Assembly: GCA_963931925.1 (NCBI GenBank) | Contig: OZ007573.1 | Coordinates: 43,857,624-43,921,623, forward strand | Reading direction: 5' to 3' | Length of the DNA stretch: 64,000 nucleotides | Origin: Onchidella celtica | Taxonomy: Eukaryota; Mollusca; Gastropoda; Systellommatophora; Onchidiidae | Part shown: positions 12,601-27,600 of the stretch, piece by piece | Numbering within the stretch: position 1 is the stretch's first letter | How the letters are laid out: every line of letters starts with the position of its first letter | Notes under the pieces: generated by a model | What the model was told of the DNA's origin: nothing | Databases searched by the model: none | What the model saw: the letters and a program-made list of their open reading frames with translations, nothing else | Program-made: the position numbers and the translations under genes

Positions 12601-15600
12601 AAATTATATACATACTGAGTGCCACAGATCTGCTCTGGTGAAGAGCACTTTATTTACATTTGAAAAAAAGTAATTGTAGGAAAACTTTAAAAAAAGAAAA
12701 AGCCTAAGGCAAGGGTACAAAATTTCAAATTCTCAAAAGGCCATACACAAAAAGTGTTGCTAAGCCAAGTAAGGTGCTAATCCTGTTAGTGTTACCAGCC
12801 ATATTTAGGAAAAAAGTTGCTAAACCTCAGAAGCTGCTGGCCCTCTTGTGATGTTGCTAACATTTATAAGAGGGTTAGTAGCCTTTTTTTTTTTAGCAAT
12901 GCTTTTTGTTTAGTAGATCATTAGCAGTCAACTGGGTATCCCAACACTATTTGTACATGGCCCTATATGCTCCAAAGAAGTTACTCAAAGAGAGAAAGAA
13001 AAACTGAGATACCTGCATGGGTGGAAGTCCAGGGAGATTGGTGATGTTGACACCTGGAATGCCTGTCAGACCCTGGATGTTGATGTTAGGTGGTAAACTA
13101 CCCAGGTTACCTATACTAATGTTGGTGATGCCACCAGACTGTTGTTGTTGTTGCTGCTGCTGTTGTACACTTCCTTGATTTTCTCCTGGGGGAGAAAATA
13201 TTTTATGAAGTAAATGAAATTTCATTTGACAAAAGATGATAAATGGAAACAAGCCCATAATGTCACTCAAATTATTACATTTGTGGACATACATTCTCGT
13301 AGCTCGGCACTGTCTTTGTGGTAAAGTTTTAACTGTTTCATCTTGTACAAGTTTTGCTATTTAAGACATCATTGTGAAAAAAAAAAAAAAGACTGCATAT
13401 CATCTGAAAGAGTGTCCATTCTGTCCATGAGCCCATTATCTGATTGCATAATTGAATGTATTCTGATACTGTGGAGTTTTGTGGGCCTAAGAGTGAAAAT
13501 AACAGGACAAAATGAGTTATTTCTGCATCAATTCATTTCAAGCTTTTTCAGTAACTGCTACACTGTCTTTAAACTAAGTTCTCCCACAAGCTGGTAACGC
13601 AATGTTCTCAACCAACATGTTCTCTTAGACTTAATTTACAAATGCCCAATTACCATCATATAGTGCTTTATCAAAACCAATGAAAAGTTTTAACCACACA
13701 TTTTCACTAGATTCAAACTGAAATTAGTACAGTGAAAACATTGTATGACTAACTATCATTCCATTTTCTTTAGCTATGAAATATTTTTTGGATGATCAAT
13801 AGCCTGTTCAGGAAAAGTGACAGTTAAAGACAAAATGTAAAGAAAAGAAAAGAATACTGCATTATTTCCCTACCTGCATTATTCTGTGCAGCAGCTCCAG
13901 GCGTTAAGCCTAAGGTTTGAAAAGAAAATTGGCAATGTTATCAGATATAAAGTGAGACACATACAAAGTTCATGTTTCAAAAATCCATGACCATGAAGTC
14001 TCAAGCTAATGAAACCTACTCCAAGAGAAAACTAACTACATTGTAATCACTGACATAATAAATGAAATTATTAACAAATTAATACTGTGCCAAACAAACC
14101 AATAGAGCATACTCAAAAGCTCTGCAACAATGCCCATGACCAACTAGATGATTGAATTTTACTGATGTGACAAAATACAAAAAACACAATGTAAAGATGT
14201 TGGAAGGCATGTGAATAAACATCAATCATACAACAATTTCTCTAAATACTAAATGTCAGTAATGTTACATGTGAACAAAGACCTCTTTATCAAATGATGA
14301 CCAGATGATTAAAAACATTAAATGTGCATGAAATAAACTCAGTTTTGAGTTATTGGTGATGACAAAATACCATGAGGAAAAAAGAAAATTCCAAACCAAA
14401 TGTCATACTGTTGCTGGTAAGAGCCTGACCTTGCAAGAAATTTGAGAGATTCTGTTGCTGGACTTGTTGAGTCTGTCCCACTGATCCTGTGGGCAAAGTG
14501 AGTTCTGTGGTTGACGACCTGCGTGTCCCTGCAGAGGTAGGGGTAGGGGTGCGAGCACTGGGGGGTGGAGTCTGAGCTGGCGTAGGGGTGGGTGCTTTGG
14601 GTATGGCAATGAGGGAAGCTGTTGTAGGAATATTCAGCTGCTGGGCTGTAACAAAACAAAGAAATAAAAATTATCAATGACCAATCAAACATAAACATTT
14701 ATCAAAATCAATCACTGTAATAGTCTGAACACCTGAGAGAAATGCAGAGCTTCTGCTTTTACCATTATTGACTCTTCTTATCTGTCTCACATTAAAGGTA
14801 CCCTAGCTCTGACTTGATGATGAATCAGAATGTTTATAAACCATAAGCTATGACAAAAAAAAGGTATAGATGTGACACAACACATAATATAAGAAAATTA
14901 TAGGGATAAAGCACTGATACCACCAAAGATATTCTATGAAATGATGGTGATTTCAGTAAGTACTGGCCTTTGGCTACATCACAATGCTTGTCCTCACTTG
15001 CTCATGATAAAACCATTATCTGAGTCACCTAGACCATTACAAGCATGATGTAAACATGACCAGAGAAGAAACTTAACCACAATGACAAAACTTACGAGTT
15101 GAAACTTTTGGGGGAACCGCTGGACTGGTCAGTGGTGAAGAACTGGGTCTGCAGGAAATAAAAACAAAAAGCATAGCTGCCAACTTTCAAAAACCTAAAA
15201 ACAGACTCCTGATATCGGAACAGACACCGACACACCCCCCCCCCCCCCCAAACATTGAAAAGTCACCATTTCCACACTTTGTTACATTATGGAATATTAT
15301 TCTCTTTACATAGGCCTAATTAATGTAATACAGCATAAGATTTTAAGAAGCAGAAAACAAACACTTTGCTTCAAATGCTAATTAATACATGTGTTGTTAT
15401 CATCACTGTTTCTGTTTCTAAAGTACATGACTATTATGATATGAGCTGTCCTCAGAATTGTATAACTCTTTCATACTAACTTGTTCTGGCAGTATTGAAC
15501 AATGTCAGACTTGCCTCCATGTGACTTGTGAAACTGATGAAATTGGAAGTCACGATAACGTGACTTATGACTCACAATGCATTTATTGGACAAGTTTGAT

Positions 15601-18600
15601 GATAATGCAAAAGGAAATTCCTTTGAATATTTTGCACTAAATGTCTACTCACGGCTTCATGACTCATGAGTTGGATAGAAAAGACTTCCGATTAAAAATA
15701 AAATAAATCTACCCATTATCGCAAATCATGTTAGGCATAAAAGATGACAGATGTAGATCTAATAGATCTAAAACTGAAGCCACTTCACAAGCCATGTCCA
15801 TATTGTTCTAGTTCTAGAACTTTTTCTATTGTTTTACCAGCTCACGGGCTCTAGATTTTGATTTCTTACGTCGCTGAAACACCCGTACGCCTAAGCCTAG
15901 GCCTAGTTTATCCGTGATCGCCAATTACGTTCAAGATTCTAAAAGACGACCGACCTAGATCTACCGGGAGTTACCACCGCCAAAGATGATTGTAAGCTAT
16001 GTAAACTAAAAAAAAAACACACACACACCAAAAAAGACGTAACAGCGAAATAAAATGAAACCTCTTCACAAAATGTGTCCACTGTTCTTACTCACTGACC
16101 GCCATCGTTTACGATACAATACGCGTGACCTACACGACGTGCTAGTCGAGCTCGATGAATGGCCGAAGCGCGTGGACACTGGCGAAGGTGTATCACTGTA
16201 TGCCGTGACAACTTATTATGCAACATTACTGTTGCTTCGTTGAGTGGGGCCGTGGCGGGGGATACAAGAGTTATCACGAACTCGGGCATACGCAGTACGG
16301 CGGGACACGGTACGGAAGAGCAGCGTTTACGGTTGCGCCCGTTAAACCACTAGGTCCAGCGCTATTAGCGGGCCTAGATACACAAGTTACGGTTTTGTTT
16401 TCTCCTCTAAAGTCTATGTTTTCTCCGTATAAATGGGGAAATTCTTCAAAAACGTACTTTTCACCACAAAAACCTAGTAACGTACCGGAACCCAAAAAAC
16501 GTAATAAATACGTATTTTACGTACGGGTTGGCAGCTATGAAAAAGAAAACATGGGTGTAGTTACAGCAAATTTCAAGACATCTCAAAAAAAATTTCAAGA
16601 TGAGACCATGTTGTAAATTTCATCGCACTTTGTTTCAACTATTTGAGAGCACGCATTTTAGCAAATCCCTCAAACGAAATAAGATTTACCAGATCAACTA
16701 TTAAAACAGAAAACAACCAAAACATGCTCAAATCTTTTAATATTCAGCTCAACAGAACAAAAATACAAAAAGCAGAAAAAAAAGTTAAGCTGCTGATCTG
16801 ACTCACCTTCCAATCTAATGAAACATCCATAATATTTTAATTTACCAAATCACTTTAGAACCTAAATTTCTCTCACCTAAGTTGACTAGAAACTGATCCC
16901 TGAGCTTTGAGTCTCTGGGCTGTCATGATTGAACCAGAGGGTAGGGATGATGCTATGAACTGGGCTGATAATGATGATGGAATACCAACTGCATTGGCCT
17001 GAGCTAGGATTGCTGCAAAGAGGGGAATTAAAATTTCAAAAATAATCACTTCATGCCCTCTGAATCTTAGGAATCATAAAAATTACAAAATATGCTCCAA
17101 AATTACAGATAAAAAAGAAACTGGAATGATTTTAAAGTATCATATGTATGTGGATGATAAGAAAATAAAAATTTAAAAAAAAAGAAATATGATTCGGTAT
17201 GAAAAATACCTTTTGTAATGAGCCTTGCAGATTGATTTTATTCTACATAAAATGATAATTCTGAGCCATTAAATCATTCATTTAGAATGACAAGGTTCTA
17301 ACTCCCTTCAATCAAACTTTGAGATATTGATGATTGAAGTATCACCTGTTCATAACTTTCAGATACGTCCTTTTCTCTTTCAAGTAATACTTACAAATTA
17401 CACACCGAATCCACCTGATACTTTGGCATACAGTGGCGAAGGCATATAAAAGTAGCATGCAACTCATTTCAGCCAGAAAGTGGAGATGGAACCTTGTCAT
17501 TCTAGGGGGACAAAAATACTACTGATGTATTGTATTACTACTACAAGGGGCGGCTATTTGCTAACCTTGAGAATTTGCCAAGCTGGCAGCAGGACTAATA
17601 GACAAGGAAAGCTGTATCGGGATATTCCTTTTGGCCTGTAGACTTGTCACTGTTCCCATTTCTCCAGCTTTGACTGGCTGCTGTAAAGGCATCACCTGCT
17701 TTACCAGAGCTTGAGCACTGTTGATAGTGATAGCTGTGGGGGTAGGGGTGGGCGGGGCTGGTGTCACAACCTGAAACAAATCAATACATTTAACATGTAT
17801 CAACATAGCTGCATTGCCAATAATTTGTTTCATACAAAAGATATCGTTCTACAATAAAGCATTAATAGAAACTAAAATAATGACCTTTCCGTTCCAAAGG
17901 GCCATCTTGCAGTGACAACATACATTTCACTTTTGTTTACATAAACTTCATCATAAAATTCCAATCACGTCTTCTTATGCACAGCGTTTTCATCAATGCA
18001 ATTGTATTCAATCATGAGGTTACACAACCTTGCTTCATTTCATTGCATAAATCAGATTTGGAGAAATTTCAGTTTAACATTAAAATCTAAACAGGATTGT
18101 CAACACAACAAATGTCCTCAGAGCTCATGCTAATGCTCTGAATTCCCCGTTCACATTACCTGAGTGTAGTAGACTATGGGTGCTGGCTCATTAGCTTTCT
18201 GAACAGCAATCTTCACCTGAAGTTTGCCTTCCTCAGTGAATAAATCTTTAAACTGTTGTAGATACCTGGCAAATGATATAATAGAGTTAACTTTTTTACC
18301 TTGTCCTTCCCAAAGTAAAAAGCAGATCAACTAATACATTCATAACATTTATGAAACCAGCCCGAAATTATCTCTGAAGACCATAAAACATGTTCAGTCA
18401 ATAGTCATCTATGTACAGTTCCAATGCTAACTTTTCCACATGTACCAAGTACAAGTCTTATTTTGATCCTATTTTCCATTTCCTTATTATCATGGCAAAT
18501 ACGCTGGACAGACGCTGTAACAGTTTAATAATTTTCAAATTAATTTTGTCCATCTGAAGAAAAAAAAAAACGGAACAACAAGCTGTGGTCCTCTGCAATT

Positions 18601-21600
18601 AAAGGTCTTGGGCAGCTTCCATAATAACACAATGAGCATCACTTTTGAATATCCCCAAACTGTAAACAAATCAATGTACAAACCACACAACACACTGTCT
18701 CTTTCACACAGCCATTATTCCGATAAGGATTCAGCCTTATGAACAATTTCATTTCCTACAGATGCTGGATCCTTTTACAAACAATGAAAGCACAAAAATA
18801 TTCATTCCGTTTTTGGACCATACCTGTCCACACATGCTCTTGAACCAATGACGAATCTGTAATGGAACAAGGGTAAAAACAAATTAAGCCATGATATGGA
18901 GTTTCCATTCTGTTTTAATCAAGTGCTTGATGCTTCCTCCTGATTTACTCCAAATAAAAAATTTCAAAATCTTCACATTATGTAACTTGACTATACACTA
19001 AAAAAGAAACTGTTTATGGATGCATTCCTTGTTTGTTGACAATGGAATTTAAATTCGTGTACACTGGACCCAAAATTCATGTCAAGCATCACTTAAAGAC
19101 ACACCACTGTTCCTTTGCAATTATTAGTTTTCTACTGCATATCTGATATCGTTCAGTGAGTTGTAAAGCCCAGGGATGTAAACAGCCGGCGACAGGTTGG
19201 AAGGAAATTGTGCGGCATGCCCAGATGCCACAGAGAAAAATGATTAGTAGGTAGATCTAGTGTAATTAATCTCAACCGTTTTAACAGAACAAAGCCTGAA
19301 GTTTTTAATTGAATTAAAATTAAAAATTAGATCTATTTTATATTAAGGGAAAGACAATAAGAAGAAAGAATCTGACGCACTTACACAGTTTAGTTTTAGA
19401 AGGGCTGTACCTTAGATCCATTACACTTATGCCTATGGTCTTATAGAGAGACTGTTGATGAGTAGGCTAGTTAACCAGAACAAAGCAAGTACAATGCATA
19501 ACTGTCTTGGCTGAGTTTCTTAAAAATGAAGTTGATATCAAATCCCCATAGCCTATGTGTCGGTTCTCTTTAGATCTACTATCTAGACTAGATCTAGATA
19601 ATACTAATAGTAATAGATCAAGACTTGGAGATCTAGATCTAGTCTTTGCCTCCTGCCACCTGACCTTCCAGAGTCACACCATCTGCCAATAGCACACGAT
19701 GATAGATCATAAATTAAACTGAGAAATTATTTAAATCTCAATAATCTAGAGCTGACAAAGCTTTTAGCATCATCACCACCACCAAATTCCGTGTCGGAAA
19801 CCGCATGTGAAACATCGCTACTGGCAGTGAGGCTACACCACTAGGCCAACTGAAGTGAAAGGCAACAACAAAAGAAATCTTCTACGCGAAAAGATCAAGA
19901 TTAGACCTTATTCAGTTTGCCAGATTTCTAAAGAACTGCCGGCCGATTTGAGGACAACGGCAGGTGCTCGTGCTACTGGCAGATGGCCGGTGATCGCGCC
20001 TCGGGCGGAAAAGACGGAGTCGGCAACTGCGCTTTGGACGGAAAAGACGGAATATTTACATCCCTGAAAGCCTCACCTGCATCTGCGCCCATCTTCTCCT
20101 GTCTTTCCCTGAGAGTAATCATGATCTAGATAAAACTCTCCAAAATAGTTATCCCCAAGCTGGGGTTGGTAAATGGTAATCTTAGCCATCATGTGTCGAT
20201 CTAGTGCCGGGTCCCTCTCCATGGTGTGCTCCTCCACAAAAATCTGGAAAGACAAATTGTAAATTACCAAGTTCTCAATGCAAGATTTAATTAGAAAAAA
20301 AAAACAAAACAAAAAAAGACAACATAACTTTCAGTAACGTTTATTAAGGTTTTAGAAAGATTCAAATAGAACTGACAAACACTTCATGGGAGTGTGCTGG
20401 CATCTTTTCTAATTCAATCTTGAGAACGTAAACATATCAGGAGTCTATACTACAAAATTAGACTGCAGAGATTATATATCTTCATTTACATAGTTCTACC
20501 ACAGTGTTTTTAATAAAAGGTCAAATCAAAGGCACAATGCAAGCCCAAGATCTGAGCTATTGTCTACCATCTTCTTTTACAATATATTGCTTTGAAAATG
20601 ATGAAATGCTGGCTAACTTAGAAAAACTAAGTGTTTGTTGATCTGTTGATCCTGTCTCTGATTTTCCTACTAGTAGGGACAAATAATGATTGTCCTTACC
20701 ACTATTTCTTTGTGCTTACCTTCCCATCATTTGCTGGTACCTCTGGAAGCTTGGCAATCTTTTTCACCTGAGAAGACAATACCAAATGAAAAAGGTATCA
20801 AAAATAAAAATTTTCAAAATAGTATATATATAAATAAATGCAAAATATGTAATGCTTGGTAAGGAGGTGAAACTCACAGTATTAATCAAATTTGAGGTTT
20901 TCAAGATGTGTCATTTGCTCTGACAACTGCTTAAGAAAAAAAAATAGTGGGATGGAATGCAGGTAAAAATAAAATCATACGGGTAACATTGACAGCATGA
21001 AGTTGCCATGTTCATCTTAGCTAACAAGTGTGACACTTTCTGCTTCGAAACAACTATGCAAGGATATGCAACTTTGCTGATATTCGCTGACAAAGTATGA
21101 CAAATATTCTTCTTCATGATAGCTGGCATCATTAAGACCACACTGAAAGATACTATGAAAGTCCAAGATACTATTAAAGTCCCTGTGGAAACAAACGAAC
21201 TAAAGTTTTTAAAGATAACTTCACCCCTTGGACAAGCCATGCACCAAATTTGGCATGGCCTTCTAACACACGGTGTCTTTACAAAGCTTTTTTTCTCCCC
21301 TTTAAATTGCAATAAAAAGCAAAGGAGACTGCTACAGCAACATTATAGTAATATCAGTGACAGGTGATTTGTGTGAACAATACCAGTTTTCCAAACACCT
21401 GACAGTGAGAAATATTCACAATAATATAAAAGGTTTGACAACAGCAAGGTTTGACTGGTTTGTAGAGAAATAGGGCAAATCTTCTTCAGTGGTCATCCAC
21501 CAGTTTTCTCGAGGTGGTACAAAAGCCCAAGTTTGACATAAATTTGTGGTCTCACCTCAACACTCTCAGGTGCAGACAGCTGAGGTTGAAATTTTTGTTT

Positions 21601-24600
21601 AAAAGTATCCACAACCTGAAATAGATTATTAAAGAAATTCAGAATTGTGTTTTTTCCAATCTCAAAGGATACATAATCACATTATAAAGAACTAAGGCCT
21701 CCATTGTAATCAAGTAAGGCTTTTTAATCGCTGAGATTTAAATTCTACAAAATATCAATTATTGCGCATAGAAAGATGTAAAAGTGTATGTAGGCATATT
21801 TTAAAAGGTCTTCAAGTTCACTGTATTTTTAATACACAACTGAGATAAACAGAAGAAAGTAGTCCAACATTTCCGGCAAAAAATTAAAAAAAAGATGCAT
21901 TAACTTCAGGTAGAATTAAAAAGTAGGACAGGAAATTTCGTTCTTTGTCTCTATTTACACACTGGTAATTGAAATTTGACTTTAAAAATCACATCCGTAT
22001 ATTCACGAGTCAGTGGGCCAAGTAGTCCTTATAATCCAATATGTCACATTTTATTCTCCTACACCAAAATCCCAACTCAGGGCAAACTCTAATAGATGCA
22101 TATTTGTTTATTTAAATTTCGACCCCGTCACTGACTACATAAACTGATGGCATCTCTGGAAAACTTGTAACACTTTCATCAGATTCAAGGATATAGCTGT
22201 GTCGACCCGCTGAAAATTCACTACTGACTAAAAAAAAAAAAAAAGAGAGCCATTGGTACTTGACAACAGACGCATATTACATAAGAACTGACACTTCAAT
22301 CAGCCTAATTTTTTAACACATGCATCCTTTCCTCTCTCTCAGCCTTGCTACATTACCAGTCTGGTTTTGCTTTGCCCCAAGGATAAGGATGATGCTGGTT
22401 TGCCCTTGTCCTTCTTCCGAGTCAAAAAGTCATACAGATGCATGCCTTTGGGTGCTGGAGCCTGTGCCAGTTTACGCTTTCGGTTGACTGCAGCTTGTGT
22501 GTTACGTTTGACCGACCTAAGACACAATTACATCTATACATGGGAAACATTTCATCACAATACAAGGCTCATCATACAAAAACATTTGCAAACATAGCAG
22601 ATAACAGACTCACGGCGCCTCCGGAATGTTTGCCAAATGTTTATTGTAAATCCTGGAGTATTTTTTTTTTTTTTACCAGCCAGTGAGCGAGGATCAGTAG
22701 TTACGAGAAGAGGGTTAACCCACGGTCCACGGGGTAAGGGAAAGCGTGCATGTGTGAGTGGTGGGGGTCTGAATGAGGCGAGAGTGCTGTATTACTATCA
22801 CTGCACACTAAGACGTCCTAGAGAGCGGACGCAGGAGAAAGCCCCAGAGGGCGAACATAAGGAGAGCAGTCGGAAGACTTGGGAGTAGTGTTTTTCCAGT
22901 GATGACTGGTAGGTGAAACGATGATTGATAATAGTTATGATTGATGTATTATATTTGTCTATGACCATGATGTAAATAAGTATATGTGAGGAATGTGGAA
23001 GTCCTTGATACTGTATATAGCAATGTGCGCCATGAGCGATAGATGAAAGTTGAGTTCATGGATTTGTAGCGAGAGTGAGTATTGTGTACTACAGTGGAGG
23101 TGTGTTACCGTAAGATGTTTGGTGAGTGAAATGTGAACTATTGTGTGTACGCTTCATGAGTTGTAATGAGGGGTGAAGTGAATAGAAGTGGTATGGTATT
23201 ATACCAATGTAATGTTATTCTTGTAGGTGCCGGGGACGGGCTGAAGAGCCGCCTACGGTGAGCACAGGGGATAGGCCAGCATAGGGCCGGAGGCCACACA
23301 TAGGCCAGGAAGGAAGCTGTCGTGCAGGACAGTAGAGGCACATGAGTCGTGGCAGTCTGGCCAACGACAGGGACGTATATGTGATCGTGAATGTGCTATT
23401 GAAATGCTAATGTGCTATTGCCATGTTGATGTGCTATTGAAATGCTAATGTGCTATTGCCATGTTGATGTGCTATTGGAATGCTAATGTGTTATGGCAAT
23501 AGGAAGGGGCTATTGGGAGACTGCGGTGCCGGTGAAATATTAATGTGCTATTAAGACAGGGAGAGGAGAAGCTGAGGCCGAAGTGTCTTTAGAAAGTAAC
23601 TACCGGGTTGTGGACCCGAGGAAGAGTGCATGTGGGAATAAGGCCGTTGGACGGCAGTAACTTGAATAATATAATGTATGTAGTTGCGCTATTATCTTTA
23701 TGTTTATGTATAATAAATGTGTGAGTCTGATGGGTTGTTCTGTTAAGTGTTATACGTGTTCGTTCGTGATTGTTGTCTTGTTATAAGTTATTACATCTCC
23801 CAGTCTGGGATTTGTGACACAAGAGTTTCACAAAGTAAAACATATTCTTAAAAAAAAAAGGAAAAAATATTTAAATTTTCCACCAAGAACAATTTTCACA
23901 CTGGGGAGAAATAAAGAATTTTTCATTCCTTGAAAAACACTAATTGAATTAAAGTCATGAAATTCTCATAATATACTGTTCCACTTTACCAAGCAGTTTC
24001 AATATAGATGTATTTAGCAAATGATCCTGAAGGGTCACTGCCATGAAGACAGATTTATCTTGTTCCTTCTGTAAACACCCACCTTTTCAGAGCTGGATCA
24101 TTCAAATATTTCTCTTCATACTGTATAGCATTTTCGACATACATGACGGCTGGGGATGGATCTAGGCATAGAGGTTCCTCTGTGGCCAGAATAAGCTCAC
24201 TCTCTAGGTGAAACAAATCATCTTGACCCCAGACATGACCATCACAACTCATGGCAGTGATATCTCGTAGCAGAGACTGATGAGATGATGATTACATAAA
24301 GAAAAGAAAAACCTTTAATAAAATACCATATTTAACACACCTCAATTTCATATTTAAACAAAACTGCGACTTTACTTCTTGTTTGTTCCGACTCCACTTT
24401 TGCACAACTGAGAAATTCAACATTAAACGTTTTTGGCTTTAGTATTATGATGAGGAGTTAGAGTGAACAGCTTGATTAATGCCACAATGCATTTTAAACA
24501 GGTGTCAAAGTGTGCATTTGTTATACCTCTTCTACAGACTAAAAGATCATGTTTCAGACAATGGAGATTCAACAAACAAGAACAAAGGTCACGATAAATG

Positions 24601-27600
24601 CAGTTAAGTCATTAATGAGCACCACTTAATAGCAAAAATTTCAACTGGATAGAAGTACCTATAATCTTTAAACGAATATGACTAATAATAAAGATTTCAA
24701 TCACTGCAAAGTAGCTGAAGCACAAAATCATTTCAACATTCCAACATCAGACAATTTTGGGGCTAAAACTGAACACAGTGTTGCAGGGTAGGGTTTCTTT
24801 AAATGCTTTTAGCTCCGGGGGGTGTAGGAAGATAAAGCTTCACTGGTCTGCCATGCCATCTGCGTGAGGTGCAAATGCGAAGGGCGGAGATTCTCCAAAA
24901 ACAAAGACCTTAAACCGTGCATTTGAGTTTGAGTTTGAGAAAACAAATCGACACAATAACGGTCACACTGTGTGAGGAAGAAGCAAATTGACAGACAGAA
25001 TATAACAGAGATAGAAAAGAAAGGGCTGTAATAAACTTGGCACTGTACTGTTAAAAAAATTCATTCAAATTCAACACTAATCCAATAAGTACCTGTGGTG
25101 AAGGGCGAAGCAAGACATACTGAGTGTCATGTGACCCTGTGGCTGAACGGCGGTAATCTCTGACTTCGCAGATCACACATCCACTATAGAACACATTCAT
25201 CTGAAGAAAAAAAATGCCAATAGTCAATGTGGTGACTTATTTCAGAATACACCAGAGTAAAATCAAAAACCTATAAACTCACTAGAAAGGTTCAGCAGAC
25301 TGCATGGTTACTATACACAGAATTTTAAAACTTGTTTTATTAACTTACCTGTGCTTTTTCAAGGAGATCCAGTAAAAATGGAGGTAACTGAAATGACAGC
25401 ACAGAATGTAACAAATGTTTAAATGCAAAGATATATACTCTGTCTCAAATTATGCAAATGCTCACTGATCACTTAATATCATGGAATTCATCATGGTAAG
25501 ATCATCATATTATCATAGTATTATCTAAATGAAGGTTGCAGGATTACTTTGCACATAAAGTAAATGAAGTTTTTTTTTCTTTCATAATTATTTTGCTGAA
25601 AGAGATGACCAAACTGGCAAACTGAGTCTCATAAATGCTCAAATTTCACTGAAGCTTCTTGAATTTTGATTTAAAAAAAATAAAATAAGTAAATACATTA
25701 CTACTCAACTGATACCAACAAAACTCCAGACTGCAGATGTTTCAACATATTCTTGGGAGGTAATCATAAAAAAAAAATAGGCCTACTGAATTCAAGAAAC
25801 ATACAGCCATCAAACCATCTCTTAAGGGGGGGTGCGGGTCCTGAAGGCGATTTTTGTTATTATGAGAAATAGACAATTTTAACTATCATAATCGAATTCA
25901 GGATGTTTGAATTAGCAGAAAAAAAATGTAAAAAAATTGGTTTGTCATATTGTTGCCATGGAAGCGCCGCCATCTTGGATTTTGAGTCCCCAAAAAGTAC
26001 CAAATTCAATACAGATAGGCTTCGCCAAATTTTACGGGATTTATTTGAAACTTCTTTTATGTCTTATTCCATCCAATTAAAAACTTTATACAGAAGGGAA
26101 TTTTGATATCTCTGACAGATCTTTGTTATAAATTTTTGAAAATGGTATGCAGCGGAATTCCATTTTTTCTTATTTTCTATCACAAAAAAATTCAACCAAA
26201 AAAAAATATGAAAAGTTAAACAAATTTCCTTCTGCATGAATTTTTTTTATTTGTTCAAACATGTTATTAGCCAAATTTTATACCAATTGGTCAATAAATA
26301 AAAAACTAGTTCACAAATCACTGATCAAAAGTGCAATCTCGAGAAAATTGCATTTGAAAGTTTTTTCAATAAAAATGTTATTGAAAGTGTTACACATGGC
26401 TAAAGTCATCATTACGGGAGTGCTGAGCCTCAATAATGATTTCCAAACCACCAAAGGCTTATGACAGATGTGTACGGAGGAGTAGGGGTTTTGATAGCGA
26501 CACTAAGATGTTATTTAGGGCTAATTTTGCAGGCCAATCGCATGATTCTTGTGCCTTTTTCTTGACCTCCCACCTTACTAAAAGGCATATTTCAGAGTTA
26601 TAAACATTCAAAATTGACATTTGGTTAGTAAAATAGTGTTCCTAAATGGATAAACTAACCGAAAAGTACAAAATCGCGATATCGATATTTGTAAGCCTAA
26701 TTTCGATTTCAGGACCCGCGCCTCCCCTTAACCTTCGTTGAGTGAATTCATCCACACAACGCTCAGTGTGGGGATAACCAGCAGCCAGCCAGCTGATTGT
26801 TCACATGTTGCCCATAACCTCAGAGGTTTGGCCAATCAGGTCCTTTTGAACACGTATATCGTGTTTACTTTAGGACGCAATAACAATAATGGTGGATAAA
26901 TCGTGAGTCACCCCTATGATATTTGGATAAAATACTTGTGATGAGATGCAATAAGTTCTATTGTTAAATAGAAGGCCCATAATCAAGAATTTTCTGTATT
27001 TACATGCCATTCAACACACATTTTATGATTTTATCCTTTTCCCAGGAGCTCTGCGTTTTTTGTTTTTTTTCGTCCCTATATCAGGCCATTCCGGAGAACA
27101 ATTTATTTTTTTAAGCCAGGTTTAATGAACTAACCACATGTATCATGGCATTGCCTCCTCCCGCGTTCACTATGTCAGGGTTCCAGGTATTGTGATGTTA
27201 TGTTTTCTAGCAGTAGCACACCATAGAGTTTTGATTTCCAGCTCGTAGAGTACATACATGTACTGAAAAGTGGTGTAATCAAAGCAACACAATATCTCTT
27301 TAACTACCACATAAAATAAAGACAACGACCAACAACAAAGTCAGTCATTTTCTCCCACTTTTCCCCGATGAAAAACCTACTGACAGATGCACTTATGCAA
27401 CATGCCCCAGTATTGCATTGGGATTCATTATTACAGACAGAGAACAGTTTCTCAAATACTCAGATGGCCCCTTTCTTCTCATTTCACATGTCGACGACAA
27501 CCGACAACCAAATATCAAAGTTAAAAGTTCCTTAAGATTTTCTCCATCCCTGTACTATCACATGAGTATGACGAACAGTTACGAACAGTTGCATCATAAT

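Noticed and set aside
16218-16616. 132-residue plus-strand frame in a SUPT20H intron
   Set aside because: It has no recognisable domain and is antisense to the gene. It is recorded only as part of the CpG-rich block.
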